A stretch of DNA of 64,000 bases from an uncultured Granulosicoccus sp. (GTDB taxonomy: Bacteria; Pseudomonadota; Gammaproteobacteria; Granulosicoccales; Granulosicoccaceae): positions 1-64,000 of the forward strand of contig CANLNQ010000016.1 of NCBI GenBank assembly GCA_947492525.1, in the 5' to 3' direction. How positions within the stretch are numbered: the first letter of the stretch is position 1; each line of letters begins with the position of its first letter. Made by a program: the position numbers and the translations under genes. This document shows, piece by piece, positions 9,553 to 16,354 of the stretch. The notes beneath the pieces are model-generated. The model was not told the DNA's origin. It saw only the letters and a program-made list of their open reading frames with translations, and did not search any database.

Positions 9553-10700
9553 TGTTCGGCATACTGGACCGATACATCGGTCGCTCCATCCTGTTGACAA
9601 GCCTTCTTGTGTTGATGACGCTCGTGGCACTTGCCAGCATATTCGCCTTCATCAGTGAGCTGGATGATGTCGGCAAGGGCAGCTATTCGGTGACCGATGC
9701 CGCTCAATATGTCTTTCTGACGATCCCCGGACAGGCATACATGCTGTTTTCGCCGGCTGTTCTGTTGGGTAGCCTTCTGGGGCTGGGCGCTCTTGCTTCC
9801 AATAGCGAATTGACCGTCATGCGTGCAGCAGGCGTGTCCAGTGGAAGAATCATTCGTGCGGTGGTCATGACAGGAGTCGGGCTGATGCTCCTGATTGCTT
9901 TATTGGGTGAGACCATCATGCCTCGGGCTGAACAGATTGCCGAGGAGCTCAGACTGACCGCTCTGGAGAAACAACTATCGGTGAAGGGCAGTCGAGGACT
10001 ATGGCTCAAATCTGCCGATCAATTTGTCAACGTGGGTACCGTCATGCCGGATTTCACATTGCTTGACGTCAGTGTTCACCGCTTTGAATCCAATTCTCTG
10101 AGCATGACCATGAGTGCAGCTCGAGCACGTTTGCTGGATGATGATTGGCTGCTCGAGGATGTGAAACTGACGATACTCGAGCCTGATGAGATCAGCAGTG
10201 AGCATCTGGCGAGCGTTGCCTGGAAGGACTTTGTCCGCCGAAATACTGGCACATCAAGCGAAAACGTCAAAAATACCGACAATGAAAACGTCAAGGATGC
10301 AGACGTGCCAGACTTGGTTAGTGCCGATGTACTGAAGAGTATTTCAGTCTCTCCAGAGAGTCTGTCCGCCAGCAATCTGCATGATCAGGTTCAGTATCTG
10401 AGGGCCAATCAACTGGATAGTCGGCTGATAGAGTTGGCTTTCTGGGTGAAGATTGCAAGCCCATTGTCGACGCTGGTCATGCTCATGCTGTCCTTGCCAT
10501 TCGTATTCTCTTCACAGCGCTCGGGAGGGGCTGGTCAGAAGATCTTCATCGGCATCATGCTGGGCATCATCTATGTGTTGCTGAACAAGCTGCTGACACA
10601 GCTTGCCTTGGCAAACGGCCTGTCCCCGCTGCTCAGTGCAGCCCTGCCGCTGTTGGTGTTTCTACTGATTGCACTCATCGGTATAAAACGCACCAGTTGA
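9552..10700 (+). CDS. lptG: LPS export system permease LptG
   Basis: 382 residues from the ATG at 9552 (MFGILDRYIGRSILL), chosen because it overlaps the lptF stop as TGATG. The frame is open further upstream, but only inside lptF. Layout matches LptG: N-terminal helices, a periplasmic jellyroll, and C-terminal helices with LPFVFSSQRSGGAGQKIFIG. It is about 20 residues longer than E. coli LptG. The extra sequence is a hydrophilic patch near residues 230-256 containing two 8-residue units (ENVKNTDN, ENVKDADV) coded by a 24-bp tandem repeat. Confidence 0.95.
   Translation: MFGILDRYIGRSILLTSLLVLMTLVALASIFAFISELDDVGKGSYSVTDAAQYVFLTIPGQAYMLFSPAVLLGSLLGLGALASNSELTVMRAAGVSSGRIIRAVVMTGVGLMLLIALLGETIMPRAEQIAEELRLTALEKQLSVKGSRGLWLKSADQFVNVGTVMPDFTLLDVSVHRFESNSLSMTMSAARARLLDDDWLLEDVKLTILEPDEISSEHLASVAWKDFVRRNTGTSSENVKNTDNENVKDADVPDLVSADVLKSISVSPESLSASNLHDQVQYLRANQLDSRLIELAFWVKIASPLSTLVMLMLSLPFVFSSQRSGGAGQKIFIGIMLGIIYVLLNKLLTQLALANGLSPLLSAALPLLVFLLIALIGIKRTS
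10260..10307 (+). repeat. 24-bp tandem duplication inside lptG
   Basis: Two adjacent 24-base units (10260-10283 and 10284-10307) both begin GAAAACGTCAA and code ENVKNTDN and ENVKDADV. The second halves have diverged. The local composition is A-rich compared with the rest of lptG. Confidence 0.75.
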
Positions 10701-10710
10701 GACTGGTGCG
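10685..10710 (-). terminator. intrinsic terminator, overlapping the lptG 3' end
   Basis: Perfect 9-bp stem CGCACCAGT (10689-10697) / ACTGGTGCG (10702-10710) with a 4-base TGAG loop. On the minus strand it is followed by TTTTAT (10688-10683), so it fits termination of the RDD gene. On the plus strand it lies across the lptG stop and may help end that transcript too. Confidence 0.82.
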
Positions 10711-10751
10711 TTGTCGACAAGTCTTGTTTCCTGCTTGTATTTGTCTTGTAA

Positions 10752-11162
10752 CTACTTGTAATACATGATGATTTTTGTCTTGCTGAGTCTGTCATGCAAA
10801 GCTGCATTGTTGTCGTCCAGAAAGACGTAGAGCAGGGTAAAGATGAATAGCAGGGTGCCTGACAGGTAGCGCATCAGGGACTGATTGAACGTTATCGACT
10901 CGTGCTGACTGCCTTCCACCTTGATACGCCATGCGCTCATGCCGAGCGTCTGGCCACCGTGTCGCCAGAACCAGTCAAAGAACAGAAATCCCACCACATA
11001 CAGGGCCAGATAATAGGCCGGACTCTGTATGGCTTCACCGTGATTGAAGCCGATTGCGATAGCCGTGATGACAAAGAACAAGGCGATCAACAACAGGCAA
11101 TCATAAAGAAAGGAAGCGCTGCGTCGAAACATCATGGAGAAGGCTGTTGAAATGTTTGGCAT
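10752..11162 (-). CDS. RDD family membrane protein
   Basis: 136 residues with about three hydrophobic helices. RDD-family hallmarks are an Arg near the start of helix 1 (FRRSASFLYDCLLLIALFF), an Asp in the second helix region (FFDWFWRHGGQTLGMSAWRIKV) and a closing LHDRLSKT. The family has been linked to ion or small-solute transport, but this member's role is unknown. MMFRRSASFLYD, at residue 10 or 11, is an alternative start. Convergent with lptG, sharing the terminator at 10685-10710. Confidence 0.88.
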   Translation of the reverse strand: MPNISTAFSMMFRRSASFLYDCLLLIALFFVITAIAIGFNHGEAIQSPAYYLALYVVGFLFFDWFWRHGGQTLGMSAWRIKVEGSQHESITFNQSLMRYLSGTLLFIFTLLYVFLDDNNAALHDRLSKTKIIMYYK

Positions 11163-11583
11163 CTGGTTCTTTTATTCGTGATTCCACACGTTGTTCGAGG
11201 CGACGATTAAAGCAGGCATGACACATGCGATACCGGTGCAGTTTTTGAATTGCATACAAATCGCATAGCATTCGTTATAGTTTTACAGAGGTTTCATTTT
11301 TTCATTTGCACGTTGCAGTTGAAATAGTTTTGCATCATGTAGACAATGCGGCCACATGGCACAGGTTGTAAAGGCTTGCGATTTGTGTTCGATGTGATGT
11401 TGAACCAGCCAGTTTTCAATATGCAAGAAGGTGTTCGATTTGACGGTCCATGACTTTGGCTTCACCACCGATGAGTCAGGGAATCGAAAATCGAATTTGT
11501 GTTGGCAGTCAGTTGGCTGTTTCGGGAGTCTTGCGTCATGGCTCCTCAATTTGATTTTCTACTCAATGGTCAGGAGTTGAACC
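11163..11583. other. AT-rich intergenic region upstream of the histone-like gene
   Basis: 421 bp, clearly richer in A+T than the flanking genes, containing no convincing protein gene. An 88-codon minus-strand frame (11283-11549) matches nothing known to me and looks fortuitous. A block around 11241-11285 has TTGAAT, TTGCAT and TTATAG elements but no pair at canonical spacing. A clear ribosome binding site AGGAG (11572-11576) precedes the histone-like gene by seven bases. The region probably carries its promoter and a long untranslated leader. Confidence 0.6.
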
Positions 11584-12072
11584 ATGGCTCGAATCAGTAA
11601 ACCGGCTGCAGCCAAACCTGCGAAAGCCGCCAAGAAGACTAGCAGCAAAAAGCGCGTTACCAAGAAAAAGGCAACCGGAAAGAAGAAGGCTGCCAGCAAG
11701 AAGAAAGCGACAGCGAAGAAAAAGGTAGTCAGCAAGAAGAAGGCGGTAAGCAAGAAGAAAGCAGTTGCCAAGAAGAAGGCGGTCGGCAAGAAGAAGGCAG
11801 CAAGCAAGAAAAAGGCAGTCGCCAAGAAGGCTGTGAGCAAGAAGAAGGCAGCCGGAAAAAAGAAAGCCGTCAGCAAGAAGAAGGCGGTAGGCAAGAAGAA
11901 AGCGACTGCAAAGAAAGCGACTGCAAAGAAAGCAACTGCAAAGAAAGCAACCGCAAAGAAAGCAACCGCAAAGAAAGCAACTGCGAAGAAGACTACCGCG
12001 AAGAAAACTGCCAGCAAGAAAAAAGCGGTGAGCAAGAAGCGCGCGACAAGCAAGAAAGTCGGCAGCGCCTGA
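11584..12072 (+). CDS. histone H1-like Lys/Ala-rich repeat protein
   Basis: 162 residues made almost wholly of Lys, Ala, Ser, Thr, Val and Gly. After a short N-terminus (MARISKPAAAKPAKAAKK) it runs as irregular five-residue units of the form AxKKK, then a run of five-residue ATAKK units around residues 100-140. This is the composition of the eukaryotic H1 C-terminal tail and of bacterial H1-like proteins such as AlgP/AlgR3 of Pseudomonas, which bind DNA without sequence preference. DNA compaction or regulation is inferred from composition only. The coding DNA is highly repetitive (aagaagaaag, gcgactgcaaagaaa), so length variation by slippage is likely. AGGAG lies seven bases before the ATG. 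Confidence 0.88.
   Translation: MARISKPAAAKPAKAAKKTSSKKRVTKKKATGKKKAASKKKATAKKKVVSKKKAVSKKKAVAKKKAVGKKKAASKKKAVAKKAVSKKKAAGKKKAVSKKKAVGKKKATAKKATAKKATAKKATAKKATAKKATAKKTTAKKTASKKKAVSKKRATSKKVGSA
11895..12010 (+). repeat. 15-bp coding repeats in the histone-like gene
   Basis: Near-identical tandem 15-base units (gcgactgcaaagaaa with ga>aa, t>c and a>g variants) encode the ATAKK run. They are the most regular part of a gene that is repetitive throughout. Such arrays are prone to gain or loss of whole units without changing frame. Confidence 0.8.
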
Positions 12073-12094
12073 ATCCATTCGTTGCACCCCGGTC

Positions 12095-12131
12095 CGACAG
12101 CCTTGGGACTCTCGAGTCGCCTTGGCTGTCG
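12095..12131. terminator. hairpin between the histone-like gene and moeA (convergent)
   Basis: Arms CGACAGCC (12095-12102) and GGCTGTCG (12124-12131) pair perfectly. The intervening 21 bases include GACTC..GAGTC, which could extend the fold. No U tract follows on either strand, so termination is only a suggestion. Confidence 0.4.
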
Positions 12132-12149
12132 AACCGATCGCCTGTTGCG

Positions 12150-13403
12150 CTACAACAGGGGTTCTGCGAAGTGCGTGAAGGGGTAGACCAGTACGTGGTC
12201 TCCGACAGATGCGCCCCGCGAATCCGTTTCGAGTTCTATCAGGCAGTTTGCCTTGTGCAGGGAGGTCAGCACATGAGAATCCTGCAGGCCTGTGGTTCCC
12301 ACGCTCCAGGTCCCTGTTGAATCCTGTTGCATGACCGCTCTCTGATACTCGACTCGGCCCGGATTCTTGTGCAGTTCATCCATCAGTGGCAGATTCAGGG
12401 CAGGGGGCAAGGCTAGAGATCGCCCTTGCATGTGCCTGATGGCAGGTAGCACGAACAGCAGTGTCGTCAATGCTGCTGATACCGGGTTGCCAGGCAAACC
12501 GAAGTAGGCTTGTTCGGGGCCACTCAGACCAAACGTCAGTGGTCTGCCGGGTTTCATGGCAATCTTCCAGAAATTGATCTGCCCGTGACTCTCCAGTACC
12601 TGTCGGACATGGTCGGCATCTCCCACCGAGACGCCACCGCTGGATATCACGAGATCGGCGTCCTGCGCAGCAGACAGACGCTGCTTCAGAGCGGTGACAG
12701 AATCCTTGCAGATACCCAGATCGATGACATCCACGGCATCGTCCCGAAGCATCGCTTGCAGCAAGGGGCGATTGGCATCGTAGATCTGTCCGGCTTCAAG
12801 CGCATTTCCGGGCTTGCGCAGCTCATCACCTGTGGAGAGCAGGGCGACCACCAGCTTGCGGTAGACGTCGACTCGGCTGATACCGTGTGCTGCCAGCAAG
12901 GCCAGTTGGGAGGGGCCGAGTCGTGTACCGCTGCTGATCAACAGGTCCCCTTTCCGGCTGTCACTGCCGGGATTGCGAATATGCAGGCCGGGCTCCGGCA
13001 TGACGCGAACCGTGACCCCGTCTTCACTGCATTCGGTGTTCTCCTGCTGTACCACTGCGTCAGCGTCATCCGGTACACGGGCACCGGTAGTGATACGTTG
13101 GCAGCTTCCGACTTCAAGTCTGTCACTACCGGGATGTCCTGCCATGGACTCGCCATCGAGTTTCAAGGTCTGCTGACAGTCGGCGACTCTGACAGCATAG
13201 CCGTCCATCGCGGATGCGCGGAATGGAGGGACGGACATGGGAGAATGGATGTCGCTTGCGCAAGTGCGTCCCGCAGCATCCACGCAGTCGATGCATTGCA
13301 CATCCGTCAGACGAGGAAGGGCTTCGCGTATGCGCAACAGCGCCTGTTCGATACTCAGCGCTGAAGGGTCGGCATCATTGATCACGCGTGACGGCAACTT
13401 CAT
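12150..13403 (-). CDS. moeA: molybdopterin molybdenumtransferase MoeA (copy 1)
   Basis: 417 residues, standard MoeA length. MoeA inserts molybdate into adenylated molybdopterin, the last step of Mo-cofactor synthesis. Visible family blocks are FRASAMDGYAVR (domain I), IRNPGSDSRKGD, the MogA-like domain with SSGGVSVGDADHV, KPGRPLTFG and GLPGNPVSA. A second, diverged moeA lies at 29944-31239 beside mobA. This copy stands alone, back to back with xerD and with essentially no space between the two starts, so any promoter must lie within the xerD coding region. Confidence 0.95.
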   Translation of the reverse strand: MKLPSRVINDADPSALSIEQALLRIREALPRLTDVQCIDCVDAAGRTCASDIHSPMSVPPFRASAMDGYAVRVADCQQTLKLDGESMAGHPGSDRLEVGSCQRITTGARVPDDADAVVQQENTECSEDGVTVRVMPEPGLHIRNPGSDSRKGDLLISSGTRLGPSQLALLAAHGISRVDVYRKLVVALLSTGDELRKPGNALEAGQIYDANRPLLQAMLRDDAVDVIDLGICKDSVTALKQRLSAAQDADLVISSGGVSVGDADHVRQVLESHGQINFWKIAMKPGRPLTFGLSGPEQAYFGLPGNPVSAALTTLLFVLPAIRHMQGRSLALPPALNLPLMDELHKNPGRVEYQRAVMQQDSTGTWSVGTTGLQDSHVLTSLHKANCLIELETDSRGASVGDHVLVYPFTHFAEPLL

Positions 13404-13418
13404 GTGTATCCTTTGGTG

Positions 13419-14381
13419 ATGGTCAAACCGTATGCTAACGCCAAGACGCTCCCAGCGCGCGTAAAGGTGTCAGGAAAACGAACTTCCCTGCCAGAGGATG
13501 TGAACGCCCTGCTGTTGAGATTTGCTGACAGTCAACTGGTCGAAAGAGGGCTGTCCACCAACACGATCAGTGCCTATTGCAGCGACTTGCGTGCATTTGC
13601 CACGTTTCTGCTGGAAGACAAGCGCACGCTTCTGGGAGTCGGGCGTGCGGACATTATGGATTATCTGGCTCGCCGGGTGACAGATGGCAGCAGCAGTCGC
13701 AGCGCCGCTCGATCGTTGTCCGTCCTGCGCCGCTTCTATGCCTGGTGCCTGCAGCAGGGCTTGCTGACCGAGAATCCGACTGCGCTGGTACGTTCACCGT
13801 CGCTGGGCAGGCCGCTGCCGAAGGTCATCACCGAATCGGAGGTGCAAGCCCTGTTACAGGCGCCTGTGGTTTCGGAGGCGCTCGGACTGCGGGATCGTGC
13901 CATGCTCGAATTGCTGTATGGCTGTGGACTCAGGGTGTCTGAATTGATCGGCTTGACGGTGACACAGGTGAATACCCGGCAGGGTGTTGTGCGTATCTGG
14001 GGAAAGGGGAACAAGGAACGGCTCATTCCCGTTGGCGATGTCGCCTCGGACTGGCTTGATCGGTACCTGAGCTCGGCGAGGCCATCGCTGCTTCGCGGCA
14101 ACAGCGAAGTGCTGTTTCTGTCCAATCGCGGGCAGGGCATGACGAGGCAGGCGTTCTGGCACCGAATACGGGCACATGGCCTCGCTGCAGGTATCAGAAC
14201 CCGGCTGTCACCGCATACCCTGCGTCACGCCTTTGCCACACACCTGATCAACCATGATGCCGATCTGCGCGTTGTACAATTGCTGCTGGGTCACAGCAGC
14301 CTGACCACCACTCAGATCTACACCCATGTGGCTCAGGAGAGACTCAAGACCCTGCATCGCGAGCATCATCCGCGAGGATAG
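13419..14381 (+). CDS. xerD: tyrosine recombinase XerD
   Basis: Site-specific recombinase that, with XerC, resolves chromosome dimers at dif. The N-terminal core-binding domain (LLRFADSQLVERGLSTNTISAY) is followed by the catalytic domain with the Arg in CGLRVSELIGL, the HxxR box HTLRHAFATHL, the second His in LLGHSSLTTT and the nucleophile Tyr in TQIYTHV. 320 residues from the ATG at 13419; a GTG at 13404 is in frame and would abut the moeA start exactly. No clear ribosome binding site precedes either. XerD rather than XerC is my reading of the overall pattern. Confidence 0.93.
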   Translation: MVKPYANAKTLPARVKVSGKRTSLPEDVNALLLRFADSQLVERGLSTNTISAYCSDLRAFATFLLEDKRTLLGVGRADIMDYLARRVTDGSSSRSAARSLSVLRRFYAWCLQQGLLTENPTALVRSPSLGRPLPKVITESEVQALLQAPVVSEALGLRDRAMLELLYGCGLRVSELIGLTVTQVNTRQGVVRIWGKGNKERLIPVGDVASDWLDRYLSSARPSLLRGNSEVLFLSNRGQGMTRQAFWHRIRAHGLAAGIRTRLSPHTLRHAFATHLINHDADLRVVQLLLGHSSLTTTQIYTHVAQERLKTLHREHHPRG

Positions 14382-14538
14382 TGTTGAAGGTCGCAATTAT
14401 CATGTTTTTTGATGGAACTTACGGCATTATCGAACCACTGACACCCATGCCATCAGAGTATTGGCGCGCCTGTTGCGCAGTCGTCGGACTCTGGTCAATC
14501 CAAACCCCAACTGGCGCGGTTCCTGCGAACGTGAACCT

Positions 14539-15285
14539 ATGAATATATTCAATCGAATCAGTTCCCTGATGGGCATCGTCTTTCTGACGCTTGCATTCGG
14601 GGCTCACGCACAAGACAGCTCTACCATCGACGAGGTCAAGCAACGGCTTACCGAGCGCTTGCCGGGAATCGATGTCACCAGTCTGGAAAAATCCCAGATA
14701 CCCGGCCTCTACGAGTTGATCACCGACGGTCAGATCTACTATGTCGATGACAGTGCAGAATACCTGGTCGATGGCAGTCTGATTCGACTCAGCGATCGAA
14801 CCAACCTGACCGATGCTCGGCAGGGTCTGATTCATGCGGCACTGATCGAGGAGGTCGGCGAGCAAAACATGCTGATCTACGAGCCTGAAGAGCCGGCCAA
14901 TCGGTCCATCACTGTCTTTACCGATATCAGTTGCGGCTATTGCCGTCGCCTGCATGCGGAGATAGACACCTTGCTGGATGCGGGTGTCCGTGTTCGCTAC
15001 CTGCTGTTTCCTCGTGCAGGTCTTGGCTCTCAGGGGCACAAGGATCTTGTCAGTGTCTGGTGCGCCGATGACCCTCAGGCTGCCATGACCAACGCCAAGG
15101 CGGGTGGAAAGATCGAACCCCTGTCCTGCGACAATCCCATTGAATCGCATGTGGCTCTGGCTGAGCGTCTCGGACTTCGCGGTACGCCGTTGATCTACAC
15201 CGATAGTGGTGAAAAAGTGCCGGGTTACCGGGAAGCCACGGTCCTGGCCAGTATGGTCAACGAATCCACACCTCTGGCCAACTGA
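14539..15285 (+). CDS. dsbC: thiol:disulfide interchange protein DsbC
   Basis: 248 residues. The periplasmic isomerase reshuffles wrong disulfides and is kept reduced by DsbD. The signal peptide (MNIFNRISSLMGIVFLTLAFGAHAQ) fixes the start at 14539 although the frame is open 78 bases upstream. An N-terminal dimerisation domain (about 26-90) precedes the thioredoxin domain with CGYC at 132-135, the cis-proline in RGTPLIY at about 217 and a second Cys pair (C175, C197), all as in E. coli DsbC. The xerD-dsbC neighbourhood is common in gammaproteobacteria. Confidence 0.95.
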   Translation: MNIFNRISSLMGIVFLTLAFGAHAQDSSTIDEVKQRLTERLPGIDVTSLEKSQIPGLYELITDGQIYYVDDSAEYLVDGSLIRLSDRTNLTDARQGLIHAALIEEVGEQNMLIYEPEEPANRSITVFTDISCGYCRRLHAEIDTLLDAGVRVRYLLFPRAGLGSQGHKDLVSVWCADDPQAAMTNAKAGGKIEPLSCDNPIESHVALAERLGLRGTPLIYTDSGEKVPGYREATVLASMVNESTPLAN

Positions 15286-15299
15286 GCGAGACGCCGGGC

Positions 15300-16316
15300 A
15301 TGATTCGACGCCGGCAGGCGCTCTGCCTTGTCGGCTCGCTGGCTGTTCTGGCGCTCGGGAAGACCGTCAGGGCTGAGCAAAGCGACGATTCAGCCCTGAT
15401 GCAGGTGCATTCGGAACATGCACTGAATGCGATATTCGGTCTGCCCGGTGCGGCGGTGCGCCCTGTGCAGTCCAGTGAATGGCAGTTGTCGGTGGAGCAC
15501 GGTAATCAGTTCATTGGCAGCGCTGCCGGTGACGAGATCCTGTTCCTCGACGGGGAAACCTCTGAAGTCGTCCTGCGCTACCGGCAACGCCTGGCAGCCT
15601 GTTGGCAGGGTGAGCTGGTGTTGCCATTCTTCCAGCATTCGGGCGGGGAATTCGATCGGGCCATTGATGACTGGCACCAGTTCTTCGGCCTGCCCGATGC
15701 CAGCCGTGATGAATACCCCAATCATCAGCTGACCTACACCTACAGCGATGCCGCTGGCGAAAAACTGCGAGTGGATTCCGCCCAGAGTGGTGTGGGAGAC
15801 ATCGGTGTTTCCGTGCAACGCACACTCTCTTGTCAGGCCACCGCAGACACAACCGGCGCCGAAGCCATCGTGCGAATGGGCCTGGAACTGCCTACCGGCT
15901 CGGTGTCCGAATTACGCGGTAATGGCCAGTTGGATGCCTATGTGGATATCCAGTCGGCAGTATTGAGCAATGGGGGGCGCTGGCGAGGTGGTGCCAGCAT
16001 CGGTGTTCTGTATGCCGGTGACAATAAGCGTCTGGCTCGGCAACGCAATCTGGTTGCCTTCGGTACGGCTGGTACTCAATACCGTGTTTCGCAACGTTTC
16101 CGAGCGATGCTGCAACTGGACTGGCATACACCTTTCTATCGCAGCGTCCTGCCCGAGTTGAACGATCCGACCGTGGTGCTCACGGCCGGATTACGCTATC
16201 TGCTTGCCGACAATCAGACGCTGGAGCTGTCCATCAGCGAAGACGTGGCCGTAGAGACGGCACCCGATATCGTGGCGAGACTGGCCTGGATCTATCGCCC
16301 GTCGCGCCTGCGATAG
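15300..16316 (+). CDS. DUF3187 family protein, predicted outer-membrane barrel
   Basis: 338 residues with a signal peptide ending near VRAEQSDD (about residue 26). The block IDDWHQFFGLPDASRDEYPNH is typical of DUF3187 proteins, and the rest alternates short beta-like segments rich in Gly and aromatics (MGLELPTGSVSELRGNG, GGASIGVLYAG, LTAGLRYLL). The family is predicted to sit in the outer membrane; its function is unknown. It starts 14 bp after dsbC and may be co-transcribed. Convergent with lon across 38 bp. Confidence 0.85.
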   Translation: MIRRRQALCLVGSLAVLALGKTVRAEQSDDSALMQVHSEHALNAIFGLPGAAVRPVQSSEWQLSVEHGNQFIGSAAGDEILFLDGETSEVVLRYRQRLAACWQGELVLPFFQHSGGEFDRAIDDWHQFFGLPDASRDEYPNHQLTYTYSDAAGEKLRVDSAQSGVGDIGVSVQRTLSCQATADTTGAEAIVRMGLELPTGSVSELRGNGQLDAYVDIQSAVLSNGGRWRGGASIGVLYAGDNKRLARQRNLVAFGTAGTQYRVSQRFRAMLQLDWHTPFYRSVLPELNDPTVVLTAGLRYLLADNQTLELSISEDVAVETAPDIVARLAWIYRPSRLR

Positions 16317-16354
16317 AGCCTGCCCGCCAGGACCGAAAACCCACCTGTTGCTGC

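Noticed and set aside
11283-11549. 88-codon minus-strand open frame in the AT-rich gap
   Set aside because: No ribosome binding site and no family resemblance; the region looks like promoter and leader DNA.
11559-12087. Long minus-strand frames opposite the histone-like gene (Ala/Phe-rich, Cys/Leu-rich)
   Set aside because: They are the reverse readings of Lys codon runs; the plus-strand gene has a good ribosome binding site and a known protein type.
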